Positions 47,476-58,316 of a stretch of DNA of 64,000 nt are shown in pieces. Where the stretch lies: NCBI GenBank assembly GCA_920105625.2, contig OV050032.1:197331791-197395790 (forward strand), read 5' to 3'. Numbering within the stretch: the first letter of the stretch is position 1; the number at the start of each line of letters is the position of its first letter. Origin of the DNA: Clusia tigrina. Lineage: Eukaryota > Arthropoda > Insecta > Diptera > Clusiidae. The notes below the pieces were generated by a model. It was not told the origin of the DNA, did no database searches, and saw nothing but the letters and a program-made list of their open reading frames with translations. Position numbers and translations under genes: made by a program.

Positions 47476-49085
47476 GATGAATTCGACGTGTTATTGATAC
47501 GTTGCACACTCAGTTCCCTCCTTTGGACCCACTTCGCCCATCAACCACAGTGAGAAATGTGCCACCAAATATCATCTTTCTCCCAGGATCAAGGAATTCG
47601 CCGTGTTATTGATACGTTGCACACTCAGTTCCCTCCTTTGGCTTACGCCCATCAACCCGAGTGAGAAATGTACCAGCCAAACATCATCTTTACTCCCATA
47701 GATCAAGGATTTAGACGTGTTTTTCATACGTTCACACTCAATTCACTCCTTTGGACCTACTTCGCCCATCAACCACAGTGAGAAATGTGCCACCAAACAT
47801 CATCTTTACTCCCAGGATCAAGGAATTCGCCATGTTATTGATACGTTTACACTCAATTCCTTCCTTTGGACCCACTTCGCCCATCAATCAGAGTGAGAAC
47901 TGTGCCACCAAACATCACCTTTATTCCCAGGATCAAGGAATTCGCCGTATTATTGATACGTTGCACAGCCAATTCACTCCTTTGGACCCAATTCGCCCAT
48001 CAACCACAGTGAGAAATGTGCCTGCCAAACATCATCTTTACTCCCACAGATCAAGGATTCAGACGTGTTTTTCATACGTTCCACACTCAATTCCCTCCTT
48101 TGGATCCACTTCGCCCATCAACCCGAGTGAGAAATGTGCCACCAAACAACATCTTTACTCCCAGGATCAAGGAATTCGCCGTGTTATTGATACGTTGCAC
48201 ACTCAGTTCCCTCCTTTGGCTTACGCCCATCAACCCGAGTGAGAAATGTACCAGCCAAACATCATCTTTACTCCCATAGATCAAGGATTTAGACGTGTTT
48301 TTCATACGTTCACACTCAATTCACTCCTTTGGACCTACTTCGCCCATCAACCACAGTGAGAAATGTGCCACCAAACATCATCTTTACTCCCAGGATCAAG
48401 GAATTCGCCATGTTATTGATACGTTTACACTCAATTCCTTCCTTTGGACCCACTTCGCCCATCAATCAGAGTGAGAACTGTGCCACCAAACATCACCTTT
48501 ATTCCCAGGATCAAGGAATTCGCCGTATTATTGATACGTTGCACAGCCAATTCACTCCTTTGGACCCAATTCGCCCATCAACCACAGTGAGAAATGTGCC
48601 TGCCAAACATCATCTTTACTCCCACAGATCAAGGATTCAGACGTGTTTTTCATACGTTCACACTCAATTCACTCCTTTGGACCTACTTCGCCCATCAACC
48701 ACAGTGAGAAATGTGCCACCAAACATCATCTTTACTCCCAGGATCAAGGAATTCGCCATGTTATTGATACGTTTACACTCAATTGCTTCCTTTGGACCCA
48801 CTTCGCCCATCAATCAGAGTGAGAACTGTGCCACCAAACATCACCTTTATTCCCAGGATCAAGGAATTCGCCGTATTATTGATACGTTGCACAGCCAATT
48901 CACTCCTTTGGACCCAATTCGCCCATCAACCACAGTGAGAAATGTGCCTGCCAAACATCATCTTTACTCCCACAGATCAAGGATTCAGACGTGTTTTTCA
49001 TACGTTCCACACTCAATTCCCTCCTTTGGACCCACTTCGCCCATCAACCAGAGCGAGAAATGTGCCAGCCAAACATCACCTTTAT
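47476..49085. repeat. 115-bp tandem array, about 14 units
   Basis: Units of 114-118 bp containing ATCAAGGAATTCGCC, GTTATTGATACG, TTTGGACCCACTTCGCCCAT and GAGAAATGTGCC. Start points fall at 47588, 47702, 47817, 47932, 48050, 48166 and on. Diagnostic variants recur at 578 bp (five units; 47751 to 48329) and at 348 bp (three units; 48329 to 48677). Few stops occur in some frames, so open frames of 163 and 357 codons run through it with repeats like LRPSTTVRNVPPNIIFTPRI. A unit length not divisible by 3 argues against a selected protein. Confidence 0.95.
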
Positions 49086-49429
49086 CGTGGCGGACTGAAA
49101 TGTCTGTATTATACGCCGTGCACAGCAAGTATGGCGTTGTCTATCTACTCGTGGAATGTTTTGGAAAGGATATTTTTCTAAAGTCTAAAAACATTGAATT
49201 GGTGGCAAATGGAAGCCAAGCAAATTGCCCCATGATTTCAGTACTAATTGGCTGGAAGGGGATACACTTTTCATCTATTTTAGGTGCATTTCTAACTGGA
49301 GTATACACAAACAACATGCTCGCCTTTGAAGGGAAGACAACCCAAAAGGTGGTCAATGAAATGGACTCAGGTCCACAAAAATATACTCTTAGCTGCTCAT
49401 AGCACTGTGGCAGCATTATTGGACCTAGA
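49086..49429. other. Unassigned sequence after the 115-bp array
   Basis: Open on both strands for about 300 bp (49141-49402), no recognised domain, no splice context. Could be part of the same mobile element that carries the array or the inverted repeats that follow. Confidence 0.35.
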
Positions 49430-50135
49430 ATAGGTTTGCTTTGTGATGGGAAGTGGCGTAACAAACCATGTGTATAAATGTCTTTTAACCTATAATAGAT
49501 AAGGGATCTTCCATTGTTGTCTCCTTAGCAAACTTGTGTAGAATGTATGTATCCTTTTATGGCCACATCAAGGCCTTCAACTCGTACTAAATCTAACTTT
49601 CCCCTCGGGATTACAAGAGCAGTTTTGCATTCATATTGGAATGGTATTCCGGTTTTTGTAATGCGTTATTTCGAGCTATTTATAAGGCTTTAAATGTGGT
49701 CACTTCGTTTATGTAAATTGTGGATACTCGTATACGAACACCTTTTGAAGAAGGAATTGAGCCATTGAAGTCATTAGCTAGCATTCCAGCGGAGGAAGTG
49801 TTGCCTAATCACTTCAATAGCTCAATTCCTTCTCCAAAAGGTGTTCGTATACGAGATATAAATGGATACGTATATTCTACACCAGTATTCTACACAAGTA
49901 TTCTACACAAGTTTGCCAAGGAGACAACATTGGAAGATCCTTTATCTATTAAATAAGATTTGTACACATGGTTTTTTAAGACACTTCCCATTACAGCGAA
50001 CACATTATAAATAGCTCGAAATAAAGCACTATAAGAAGCGGAACATCATTTCTATAAGAATGCAAACTGTTCTTCTAATACCGAGGGGGAAGTTAGATTA
50101 AGTACGAGTTGAAGGACCTGGTAGCTAGGACTCTT
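49430..50135. repeat. Permuted inverted repeat (foldback-like)
   Basis: Three blocks occur on both sides in opposite orientation. Block A (ACCATGTGTATAAAT ... AACTTGTGTAGAAT) is at 49465-49545 and reversed at 49900-49975. Block B (CCTTCAACTCGTAC ... TTTCGAGCTATTTATAA) is at 49575-49688 and reversed at 50005-50115. Block C (CGTATACGAACACCTTTTG ... GAATTGAGC) is at 49731-49768 and reversed at 49818-49855. The left order is A-B-C; the right, read in reverse, is B-A-C. The innermost block C forms a stem of about 40 bp with a 45-base loop. Confidence 0.8.
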
Positions 50136-50239
50136 TCTCTTAAATTAGTTATTATTGTGATAAATCCTTTTAAATAAAAATAAAGATTTTGTAGGCGAGG
50201 CTCCCAAATCGCACTTTCAATTTGTATTTACGAGGATTT

Positions 50240-50399
50240 ACAAGTCAAGACAGCAGGACAAACCTTGAAAGGCAGAGTCCTTCCATTAAGCTTTGTTGAA
50301 GTCTTTGTAAGACTGAACATGAAAGTCTTACAAAAACTTAAACAAATCTCCATGGGGTAACTCTGCATTTCAAAGTTTGTCCCTACTCTCTTGACTTAT
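50240..50399. repeat. 160-nt long hairpin
   Basis: Two arms of about 75 nt, 50240-50314 and 50324-50399, are imperfect reverse complements (about 80-85% by eye), with a 9-nt loop GAACATGAA. Paired strings include AAGTCAAGA/TCTTGACTT and TTTGTAAGACT/AGTCTTACAAA. Could be a small foldback element or a hairpin RNA source. Confidence 0.85.
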
Positions 50400-50450
50400 A
50401 CAGTGTGCTATTTGTTGAGGATATTCTGTAAATCCTTTAGTCCAGAAAAT

Positions 50451-50765
50451 ATGTGTTTGTTGACCAACTTGCAAGCTTTGAAATCAGTTAATTATAAACA
50501 TATTATTTATAAATATTTTCCAAACGAATTCATTAAGAAAGAAGCTGACTTTCTTAACAACTCAGTTCCTCTATTAAGCAAAATGACTGGGCTCAACTAT
50601 GCTGCCACCACTGTATCTAAATATATATGTTTGAGTATCCTTACGCTATCCTTGCTCTGTTTGTGTTGTGTAAAATTCAATTTTAAATATTACCGCACCC
50701 CCTCCCATGTATACTCAGTCGCTATAGAGGGCTTGTTTAGATTTGCAGGCTATTTGCTAATATAA
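50451..50765 (+). CDS. Hypothetical small protein with C-terminal hydrophobic segment
   Basis: A 104-codon frame from ATG 50451 (the frame is open back to 50391, inside the hairpin). The N-terminal half looks like ordinary soluble protein (TNLQALKSVNYKHIIYKYFP, FIKKEADFLNNSVPLLSKMT). Around residues 60-80 there is a hydrophobic run (YICLSILTLSLLCLCCV) that could span a membrane, followed by a basic patch. I do not recognise the family. No promoter or poly(A) signal is evident. It may be the end of a transposon protein tied to the neighbouring inverted repeats, or chance; AT-rich DNA gives such frames at low rate. Confidence 0.25.
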   Translation: MCLLTNLQALKSVNYKHIIYKYFPNEFIKKEADFLNNSVPLLSKMTGLNYAATTVSKYICLSILTLSLLCLCCVKFNFKYYRTPSHVYSVAIEGLFRFAGYLLI

Positions 50766-51480
50766 TTTTGTATAATAGTTGAGGACAACTGTGTGCGAGT
50801 GTGTGTGTGAGTGACGTTGTTCTTTGATTAGATATGTGAGCAGGATAGATTTCAGTGCAGTGCAGTGCACGAATGGAAGGAATTGATTTCAGATTGATTA
50901 TGGTAGCAGTGCTGGAGCACAGTGATATTATTTACTGATGCTATTTATACTTTGACATACAGAACAACCCAAAGTTCGGACACCTTTGCCTGCACCAATG
51001 ATTGCGCTCTGATGATTCGTATTTGCTCTGCGGCAGTTTGTGTGGCATTAAACAAAATTTGGTGTAATTTCACTCTTTCCTTGAAGATTTAAGTTTACTT
51101 TTATACCCAAAACTTGACTGGAGGAATGAGAAGGAGTCATGGGAATGAACTGGAGTAAGTTCTGTTAAAGAACTAATTAACTTAATCACAGACAGTAGTC
51201 AATATGGCATAAAATAATCCCCCTAGCAGAAAATCTTCTGCACTGTTACATGTCTACGATTAAGGATATTTTGTCATTGAGATCTACATCGAACATCAGT
51301 CTAAAATTACAGAGAATTTGAAATCTCCAATGGGACCAGATCCATTCATCGTTATAAGTTTATACAGGGGTGTTGATTGGATCAGGAGCCATTAGAACAA
51401 TATTCACTAGGACCGATGGTGGAGTTTAGTTTGCCTGCAAATCTACCAAGTGAAAGGAAAGCCGAATCATTTGAGTTCCA
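50766..51480. other. Mostly unassigned; contains repeat H, copy 3
   Basis: 51245-51345 matches repeat H copy 1 (TACGATTAAGGATATTTTG, CATCGAACATCAGTCTAAA, CAATGGGACCAGATCCATT). The rest shows nothing recognisable. Confidence 0.5.
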
Positions 51481-51514
51481 GATCTCCTTTTAACATTACG
51501 AAGGTCATATCTTC

Positions 51515-51940
51515 GATCATTGTTTGGGGAAATCACGGGCATACTCCTTGGGGCCATCATCTGGCGACCATAGGCATCATCTAGAATCCGAAGGGCGTCT
51601 TCTGTCTGTAGCAAGAACAGGACGGCTCAGAGCATTTTCTCTGCCCTTGTCCTGCCTTTGCCAGAATGAGGAGGCGCATATTAGGGTTCGATGTTTTAGG
51701 TATGGAGAACGTACATTCCTTATCCTTGGAGAGACTTCTGAGATTCATAAAAGAGTCATAGATACATTCCTTATCCCTGGACAGACTTCTGAGGTTCATA
51801 AAAGAGTCAAAGAAGTTTGAAGAGGTGTAAATTCCTTTCCAAAATTTTCTATATCCCCCCTTCCCTAAATATTTTCCAGGCTTAGTACAATGGGTATGAA
51901 TGCCTGAGTGCTTGGAGACCTCATTCTTCGGCGGCTCTCC
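51515..51940 (+). mobile_element. LINE-K, zinc-knuckle end and 3' UTR
   Basis: Plus strand reads HHLATIGII-stop-NPKGVFCL-stop-QEQDGSEHFLCPCPAFARMR, then RRILGFDVLGMENVHSLSLE and RLLRFIKES-stop. A 51-bp tandem duplication (51714-51815) repeats the HSLSLERLLRFIKES coding segment; its second copy ends KKFEEV-stop. The 3' UTR (GAGTGCTTGGAGACCTCATT) matches the LINE-K copy at 31520. Inactive. Confidence 0.82.
51714..51815. repeat. 51-bp tandem duplication in LINE-K
   Basis: Copies start CATTCCTTATCC at 51714 and 51765. Seventeen codons long, in frame. Confidence 0.9.
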
Positions 51941-52239
51941 GGTCTACCCCAATTCTCTCTATATATATATCTATATACAACTGAACTGGAGGAAGAATTA
52001 CGTAGTTTGTTGCCTATTCCATCACAGATCAGAGGCAATTATTTTACCTACAAGTGTCCTAAGTATTGTAGAGTAGTCTTTACAAATCTCCAAAGTGTTT
52101 TAGAGTAGTCTTCGTATCATAAAACCAGTTGATTTGCAGTCAAATTGTTGACTCGATTCATAGCAGGCTCCTTCCTTGCACTGATGATGATGATGATGAT
52201 ATTTTATGTCTTCTTTGTTTTCACACACTGCTCTCCATC

Positions 52240-52770
52240 GAGGTAGATAGGTTAGGCAGCTGCATCTCCAGGAAAACACTGATGCCACTTACCCCATCAG
52301 TTGGGTCCGTTGCGACCTGCGGGTGCGGGGTTGCCCCTCCAGATTGAACCTACCAGAGCCTTTTATAAAGCGAAGAAGGACGTTCACACCTGACTGGTAT
52401 AGATTCAATACATCTTATGACCTGGGATCTTAGTAAACGTTCCCTATTTCAAGCAAAAGCGGGGAAAAAGAAGTAAAAGCGGGACATGTTCGGAAGAGAT
52501 GATGGACCGTTTCCAGTTCTTCCTCGTTCCTGCAGCTGAGACAGAAATCATGCGTATAAACTCCCATTCTTCTGGCATGATTTCCTATTAGACAATGTCC
52601 CGTGAGGACTCCTATTAGAGTTCTAATTTGCAGTCTATTGAGTCCAATTAAATTCTTTATTAGACAATGTCCCATATTGGGCTCCTATTAGAGTCCTAAT
52701 TTGTTCCCTATTGAATCTATTGATATTCTCGGATATACGTAGATTCAGCCTCGACTCATCGCCATCTGAA
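52240..52770 (-). mobile_element. LINE-E 3' end, second large copy
   Basis: Matches 36601-37100 in reverse orientation: tail AGGTAGATAGG, 3' UTR (ATGCCACTTACCCCATCAGTTG), then on the minus strand GVYTHDFCLSCRNEEELETVHHLFRTCPAF (zinc knuckle C-x2-C...H-x4-C, 52570-52480) and NRLQIRTLIGVLTGHCLIGN. A partial internal duplication of the LIGVLTGHCLI coding segment is visible at 52600-52710. Confidence 0.87.
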
Positions 52771-53560
52771 TCAGTAGAAATGACACTGAAAGCCTCTCGC
52801 TGCACGCCAGCCTTTAATTAAATTAATCAAATAAAATGTTTGGACTGAAATATTTTTTCCTTTCAACTACCGCTCGCATGAACTGCAACGAGGCATGCAA
52901 TTTGCACATAAAGGTAGTTTAAATTGCAGTTTTCCTGAATTATCCTTTTCTGTTTAACATTTATGGGCACTCGAGAACATTTCCTCCACAAGCTGCAGAG
53001 CAATAATCAAAGAGAAAAAATGAAAGATGAAAAGAGTGGAAAAAAGGAGCTGAATTTACTTTTATTACAATTCTCAACAGTTTGAATTGCACATAAACAT
53101 GTAAGCGAGCAGCAGCAGCATCAAAAGCAGCCTATGCAGGATGTCGGCCAAGCACAGCCGCCAGAAGAGAGCTGCATAGTGCAGCATTCATATATCCTGG
53201 CAAATTGCAAATATATCAAAATGTAATAGTTGAGCAAATTTTTTAAACTTCTTTCAGTTTTTGCCTCTTTTGCACACACGTACGAGGCGGGCGTGGCAAT
53301 TGCATGTGTGCTCCGTACTCAACACGTCTGGACTATAAAAATCCTTGCAAGCAGCTAAGTACAAAGAGCTACAAGTATGTGTGTAGGTGAGCACTTGGAC
53401 TCCTGTTGGAGAGAATATCTGTATATATAATTACCTGAGTCGATTTTGCTGTGAGCAGCTTCTCAAGAGGTTGGTCACACTTTTTTGTCAATTCAATATC
53501 TCAAAAACCGCAAGATGTGTTCATCTGAGTTGACAGGAAGATACGTTGGGACAACCAGAT
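52771..53560. other. Unique island, no gene seen
   Basis: Unique AT-rich DNA with short CAG run near 53110. No coding or RNA signature. Confidence 0.5.
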
Positions 53561-53572
53561 AACCTGAGACAG

Positions 53573-53757
53573 GTCATCATGCTTAAGCACCTGCCCAAAG
53601 GCTCTAAGTCCGACAGTTCGATTTGCAAGAGTCCTTTCTCCGTGATGGTCATCATGGTTAAGCACCTGCCCAGAGGCTCTCAGTTTGGCAGTTCGATTTG
53701 CAAGAGTATTTCCTTCGTGATAGTCATCAGGCTTAAGCACCTGCCCCTGGTCCGAAC
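53573..53757. repeat. 75-bp tandem repeat, about 2.4 copies
   Basis: Copies start GTCATCAT at 53573, 53648 and 53723 (period 75). Shared strings: TTAAGCACCTGCCC and GTTCGATTTGCAAGAGT. The period is 25 codons, so frames stay open on both strands, but no known repeat protein is recognised. Confidence 0.92.
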
Positions 53758-53992
53758 GAAGGCTGGGTGTTCCCTAATGAAGTGGCCGGCAGTGTAGTCA
53801 TCTTCTGCTCACTCAGCGGGCTATCTTGTTCTGATTCGACTGAGATACTCATTCAAAGGGATAAGCCTGTGATCATTCAAACATTCTTTCTTAAACCACA
53901 TTTCCCCAGACCCAGTTTGTGTCTAGTTCTGCTTGGCTGGAAGTCCACGGCAGCAGCAGTATGTTTGTTGTAAAGCAGAGTAGTCCTTGTGT

Positions 53993-54250
53993 TGACTATC
54001 ACCATCTCAAGCAAGATAATTTTTAGTCTGTGCTTGAACCGCACCACACCGTGGTATCACAATGAGCTCTAAGCTATGCTCAAGTGTGCTTTTGGCTAAC
54101 TAGGCGGCCACTCCTACCTACCATGACTAGCTTAGTACTCAGAGTACTCTTAGTACCTGCCTACATATCTATTTACCTAGGTCAGTCTGCGGATTGTCTC
54201 CCCCACAATCTTGGAGTTTACCCGCATTGCCCAACAGGCCATGATAGTCA
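53993..54250 (-). mobile_element. LINE-B 3' UTR fragment
   Basis: Matches the LINE-B 3' UTR in reverse (CACACCGTGGTATCACAATG, AACTAGGCGGCCACTCCTAC, GTCTGCGGATTGTCTCCC). No tail or ORF2 sequence remains. Confidence 0.8.
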
Positions 54251-54350
54251 GTTATTGATATTAATTGGCATGCCCACAAATATGTAATACACAATTTATA
54301 CATATATAGAATATATACACAACTTACAACCTAATGCCACTTAATATCAC

Positions 54351-54935
54351 TCATCTTATTTAGAGAATTTGCCAAGATGATGGGGTCCTTTATACCAAAT
54401 CTTCGATGATCTTAACTCTATTTAGAAACCTGGCAGGAGAATACCCCGTAGCATGGCCTTCAAATCAGAGTGAATTCACACTTTACTGATAAAAGGACTT
54501 ACTTGCTATTCAGGATTTCCATCACTTTCTTGCAGGGTTCAAGTAAATTCCTCACATTGCTTATTTAGAGAATTTGCCAAGATGATGGGGTCCTTTATAT
54601 CAAATCTTTCACGAACATGTTAATTTGTTGGATCTGATAAATGTCAATGTGAAGTTGAGTAGCAATTTCGGTTGAGTAGTCATATTTTTAGGAGTTGACT
54701 TCCGGAGCTCCTAAAAATATGAGCGAGGTTGTGTAACTCAACTAACTCCACTCTTTAGGATTAGGGTATCTCATCAATGATCTTGTACTTAGAAGCCTGG
54801 CAGGTGAATGCCCCTTAGCATGGCCTTCACATCAGAGTGAATTCACACTTTATTGATAAAAGGACTTCCTTTCCATTTGGGATTTCCATCACTATCTTAC
54901 TAGTTTTAAGTAAATTCCCCACATTGCTGAGGAAA
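54351..54935. repeat. Interleaved direct duplications with hairpin
   Basis: Block X (AGAATTTGCCAAGATGATGG...) is at 54355-54408 and 54559-54612. Block Y (CCTGGCAGGNGAATNCCCC ... TAAATTCCYCACATTGC) is at 54429-54560 and 54796-54930. Between X' and Y' lies a 14-bp perfect stem, CATATTTTTAGGAG (54681-54694) with CTCCTAAAAATATG (54708-54721), loop 13. Looks like a decayed, rearranged non-coding element. Confidence 0.8.
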
Positions 54936-55029
54936 TTGCCGAAAAAAAGAAATTGAAAACCACTTTTCTAAAGTTGTTCTTCAATTAAGTAGATCTGAAA
55001 AGTTCATTCATTTCATTGGTCTATTAATG

Positions 55030-55500
55030 AAGGCTAGGTTAGGTTAGATTGGCCGGCCGTTAAGCCCACACATAGACTTACAAGGTCTTTTGCAGTGCCA
55101 GATGGATATCCATTCAAGAGCTATAGTAAGAATCGTTAAAAAGGGGGACGCTCTTAGCAAATCTTAAGAGAGAAACTATCCCTAGTTGTGCGGCCTCTTC
55201 TAGTCCTTCAAACCAGGGAGCTCCCAGATGTGGCAAGCGCGCTTTAGATATTGCGGGGCATGGGCATAGTAGATGCTCTATAGTATCCCTTCTATACTGA
55301 GGGGCATAGGCATAGTAGATGCTCTATAGTATCCCTTGGGCCCTGCTCCCCACGTTGCCTTTATTCACTGTTGTTTGTGACTCCCATCCTTTTAGCATGT
55401 ACCGCCGTTAGACAGTGTCCTGTGAGTACTCCTACTACCGTTCTGCAATCTTTCCTCGGAGATGCCAATATCGATTTGGTGTCCATTAATGAAAATGGAG
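55030..55500 (-). mobile_element. LINE-A 3' end
   Basis: Reverse complement matches 14610-14720 plus 15590-15790: LALPRKDCRTVVG-like, VLTGHCLTAVHAKRMGVTNN, then a decayed knuckle and the WFEGLEE...RFAKSVPLFN end. The tail at 55034 is GGTTAGGTTAGATT in reverse. A 46-bp tandem duplication (55256-55345) sits in the knuckle region. Confidence 0.82.
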
Positions 55501-56018
55501 AAAGATTTTCTTCACTGTGGAGTTCCTTCAGTTGATAAATGAATCGTCGTTATTTTGCTGTAAGTTTCCAAAGGATTAGTTAATTGGTATTTTACACTGT
55601 TCTATTTTAACTGTACTTCCAAAATATGCTTGTGGATTCACAAGCAACTCATCCATCCTTTCCCAATATGTAGTTCCTTCTATGTGATTCCACAATGTGG
55701 AGGAATAGAAGCGTTCCAACAAGCACACAATAGAAATTTGCGTCAGTTGCAAAAACTGACAGCCTTAGAAACGATTTGAGAAGATCATACTGTGTATTGC
55801 TCCTCACATTTCCTACTGGGTGCTTTTGGTAAGAGCTTGTGTGAGAGTGTTTTTATGTCTGTGTGCCACATTTCACACGTTTTATTGTCGCTTATCATGC
55901 GCCTACAATCAGCTTTATTAAATAAAAGGCTTTCCTCCTTTTTACCCATTATGCTGAAGCAAATTGGAAACAATGCCACAAACACCACAAAAATTACACA
56001 CACTACAATCGACACACT

Positions 56019-56053
<35 letters not shown>

Positions 56054-57732
56054 CCAAACGTAGTCTTACATACGCATTAAGCAACACCTACACACTCAAA
56101 GAATTGGGCGTGCCAGCGCCAACGCAATCGCATACAATCAACATTTCAATTTACTTCCAACACATATTCCCAATTTTAAATTATATTGAAAGTCCTTGAA
56201 GTATCCTTTTTTGACCACAAACAAAAAAAAAACCAAATAAAATAAAATAAAAAGGATGTACCACAAATTGAAAAACAGTAAACGCAACGCACACACGACG
56301 ATTTTGTGCCTTTTGTGAGCTAGTGCGAATATGCGAATGTGTGTGCCAATGTGTTTGCGAATGTGTGAGTATGTGTGTGCGTGTGTGTGTGTGCTTCGGT
56401 GTAGTTCTGTGTATGTGTGTTAGTGGTGAAGCAAGATGACAGCACACTGATTGAACATATTGAAAGGACATCATTGTCTGCCATAGTCACTTCCCCCACC
56501 ACTGCCTGGCACTCACTCATTTGCCCACTTAAAGGCTGCCGTATAAAAAGTACTCGGCTAACAATGGTGAGGCTGACCTTTTTGATTTTTCGTCCTTTTT
56601 TGTTGCTTTCTTGTGCACAACAAACGGCACACAAATGTGTCATGTTGTTGCTTGTAGTTGCTGGCATTGTAGTTGATCTTGTTGTTGTTGTTGCTGTTGT
56701 TGCTGTTGTTGCTGTTGTTGTTGCTGTTGTTGCTGTTGTTGTTGCTGTTGAGCTTATGGCTCTGCAACTGACACACAATGTGCTGTTCATACATCATGTC
56801 ATCAGGCGTAACATTGACATATAATAATTCATTCTAAACTTCTTTTGGCTCGTCTCTTTGCGTATATGATGGGGTGTTCGTGCGGTTGGGCTCGAGTGTA
56901 TTTGTGTGCGTGTATATGATTTGCAGCTGCTACACTACTCTTTTGCATTTCAACTTAAAACTTATTGTTGCAATCCTTCACACCAACGTTCTGGGTAAGG
57001 ACTGCTTGTGCTTGTGACTTACCCTCATTCAGGGAAAAATAGCTTTCTGGTTGCTGGCCAATTTGCTTGCCTCATTGTGTGGGATTTAAAAAACAAAACA
57101 GCTCCAAATAGTGAAAGGGAAGGGACATTTTCCTCGATGACTTCATTACACCCGCTTCTATTCTGTTTGGCAAATTGGTCTCATATTGTGGCCTTTACTC
57201 TAATCTCGTTACTACTGCGTTCATTTAATGAGAACTGTTATGGTGCAACCTAAGCTGCTGCTAAGTTGAGCGTTACTACAACAAGTTTGTGTATGAGTGT
57301 GCAACTAGATGTGTATGTGTGTGTGGGGATGTGGAGTGTGTAGTGTACGTGGGAGTCTGTGTGGGAGTCTGTGTTGCAGTTTGTGTGTAACTCAAGTGTA
57401 TTGATTCGTATGAGTAACAGCCCAGCAATAAATTAACAGCTGTTGTCATCGTGAATGTCTGCTTCAGCGAACATATTTAGCTCAAGGACGTTCAGAGCAA
57501 GCATTCAGCCAGTGGCTGACTCGATAATATGTGAAGCATTGTATCACTAACTAGAAAGCTGATTTGTTATGTGGAATGTCAGTGCGTAACGTAACGGCAC
57601 GAACTCGGCACTATTTGAAATGTCTGCACTTTGAAACACAGCAAGAACAAAACAACAGTTCTGCTTCCTCATACATTTGTTGGTGTTCACTTTAATGTCA
57701 AATATTGTTGAATACAAGCAACATGAAATGAA

Positions 57733-57781
57733 TGCTGGTCGAGATACATTTTCCCTCTTTATTTTCATTCATTCATTCATT
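57733..57781 (+). mobile_element. 49-bp LINE-B tail insertion with perfect target duplication
   Basis: The insert starts TGCTGGTCGAGATACATTTT and ends in (CATT)n, matching the last bases of LINE-B (15495-15540, 43078-43125). It is flanked by CAACATGAAATGAA at 57719-57732 and 57782-57795, identical 14-mers. An extreme 5'-truncated retrotransposition. Confidence 0.93.
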
Positions 57782-58253
57782 CAACATGAAATGAAGGGAT
57801 CATCATATATTAATCTACAGCTGGTGATTACGAAATGTGAAACAGATTCGTTTATAAATGAAAGTTCGATCAGCTCAAGTAGCCTGAGCATACATAAGTG
57901 GCTCGCTTTCTCCGATGCGAAGTACCAGTAACCTCTTCGCTATAAGCAGCAACTAGTAATTCACACAGTACCTGAGCAACCCACTTTTTGGTGGCTATTT
58001 TATTCCTATATGGAGAATATCCTTCCATTCTTTTCTGCCACCGACTGCGCCTTACTATGAAAGAGAAAATTATTGGCTTCAATTACCCCACAGAATATCC
58101 TCGTGCATTGCACACTGAAACGAAGTACACCACTCATGGCTAATGAGCTTCAACCAAATATTTCACTTGCAAAAGCTACCAACCAGAGAACACAGAGAAA
58201 GGAAACTTAAACGTCAAACGGCAAAGCAAATAAAGCAGACGGACATAGTACAT

Positions 58254-58316
58254 GAATCCACTCAAAATCGTGGTGAATCCACTGAAAATCGTGTTTAATC
58301 CACTCAAAATCGTGGT
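58254..58316. repeat. 21-bp tandem repeat, three copies
   Basis: Three copies of AATCCACTCAAAATCGTGGT plus one base, with small differences. Confidence 0.9.

Noticed and set aside
47751..49402. Real repeat protein of 163 and 357 codons
   Set aside because: The unit is about 115 bp, so successive units are read in different frames; no stable protein repeat results.
46810..55050. CCTAA/TTAGG runs (46810-46826 and 55034-55047) as telomeric repeats
   Set aside because: Only two to three units each, at LINE 3' ends; flies lack TTAGG telomeres. They are best read as element tails.
56320..56824. Poly-T/A and poly-V frames
   Set aside because: Arise from CTG/TTG and CA tracts.
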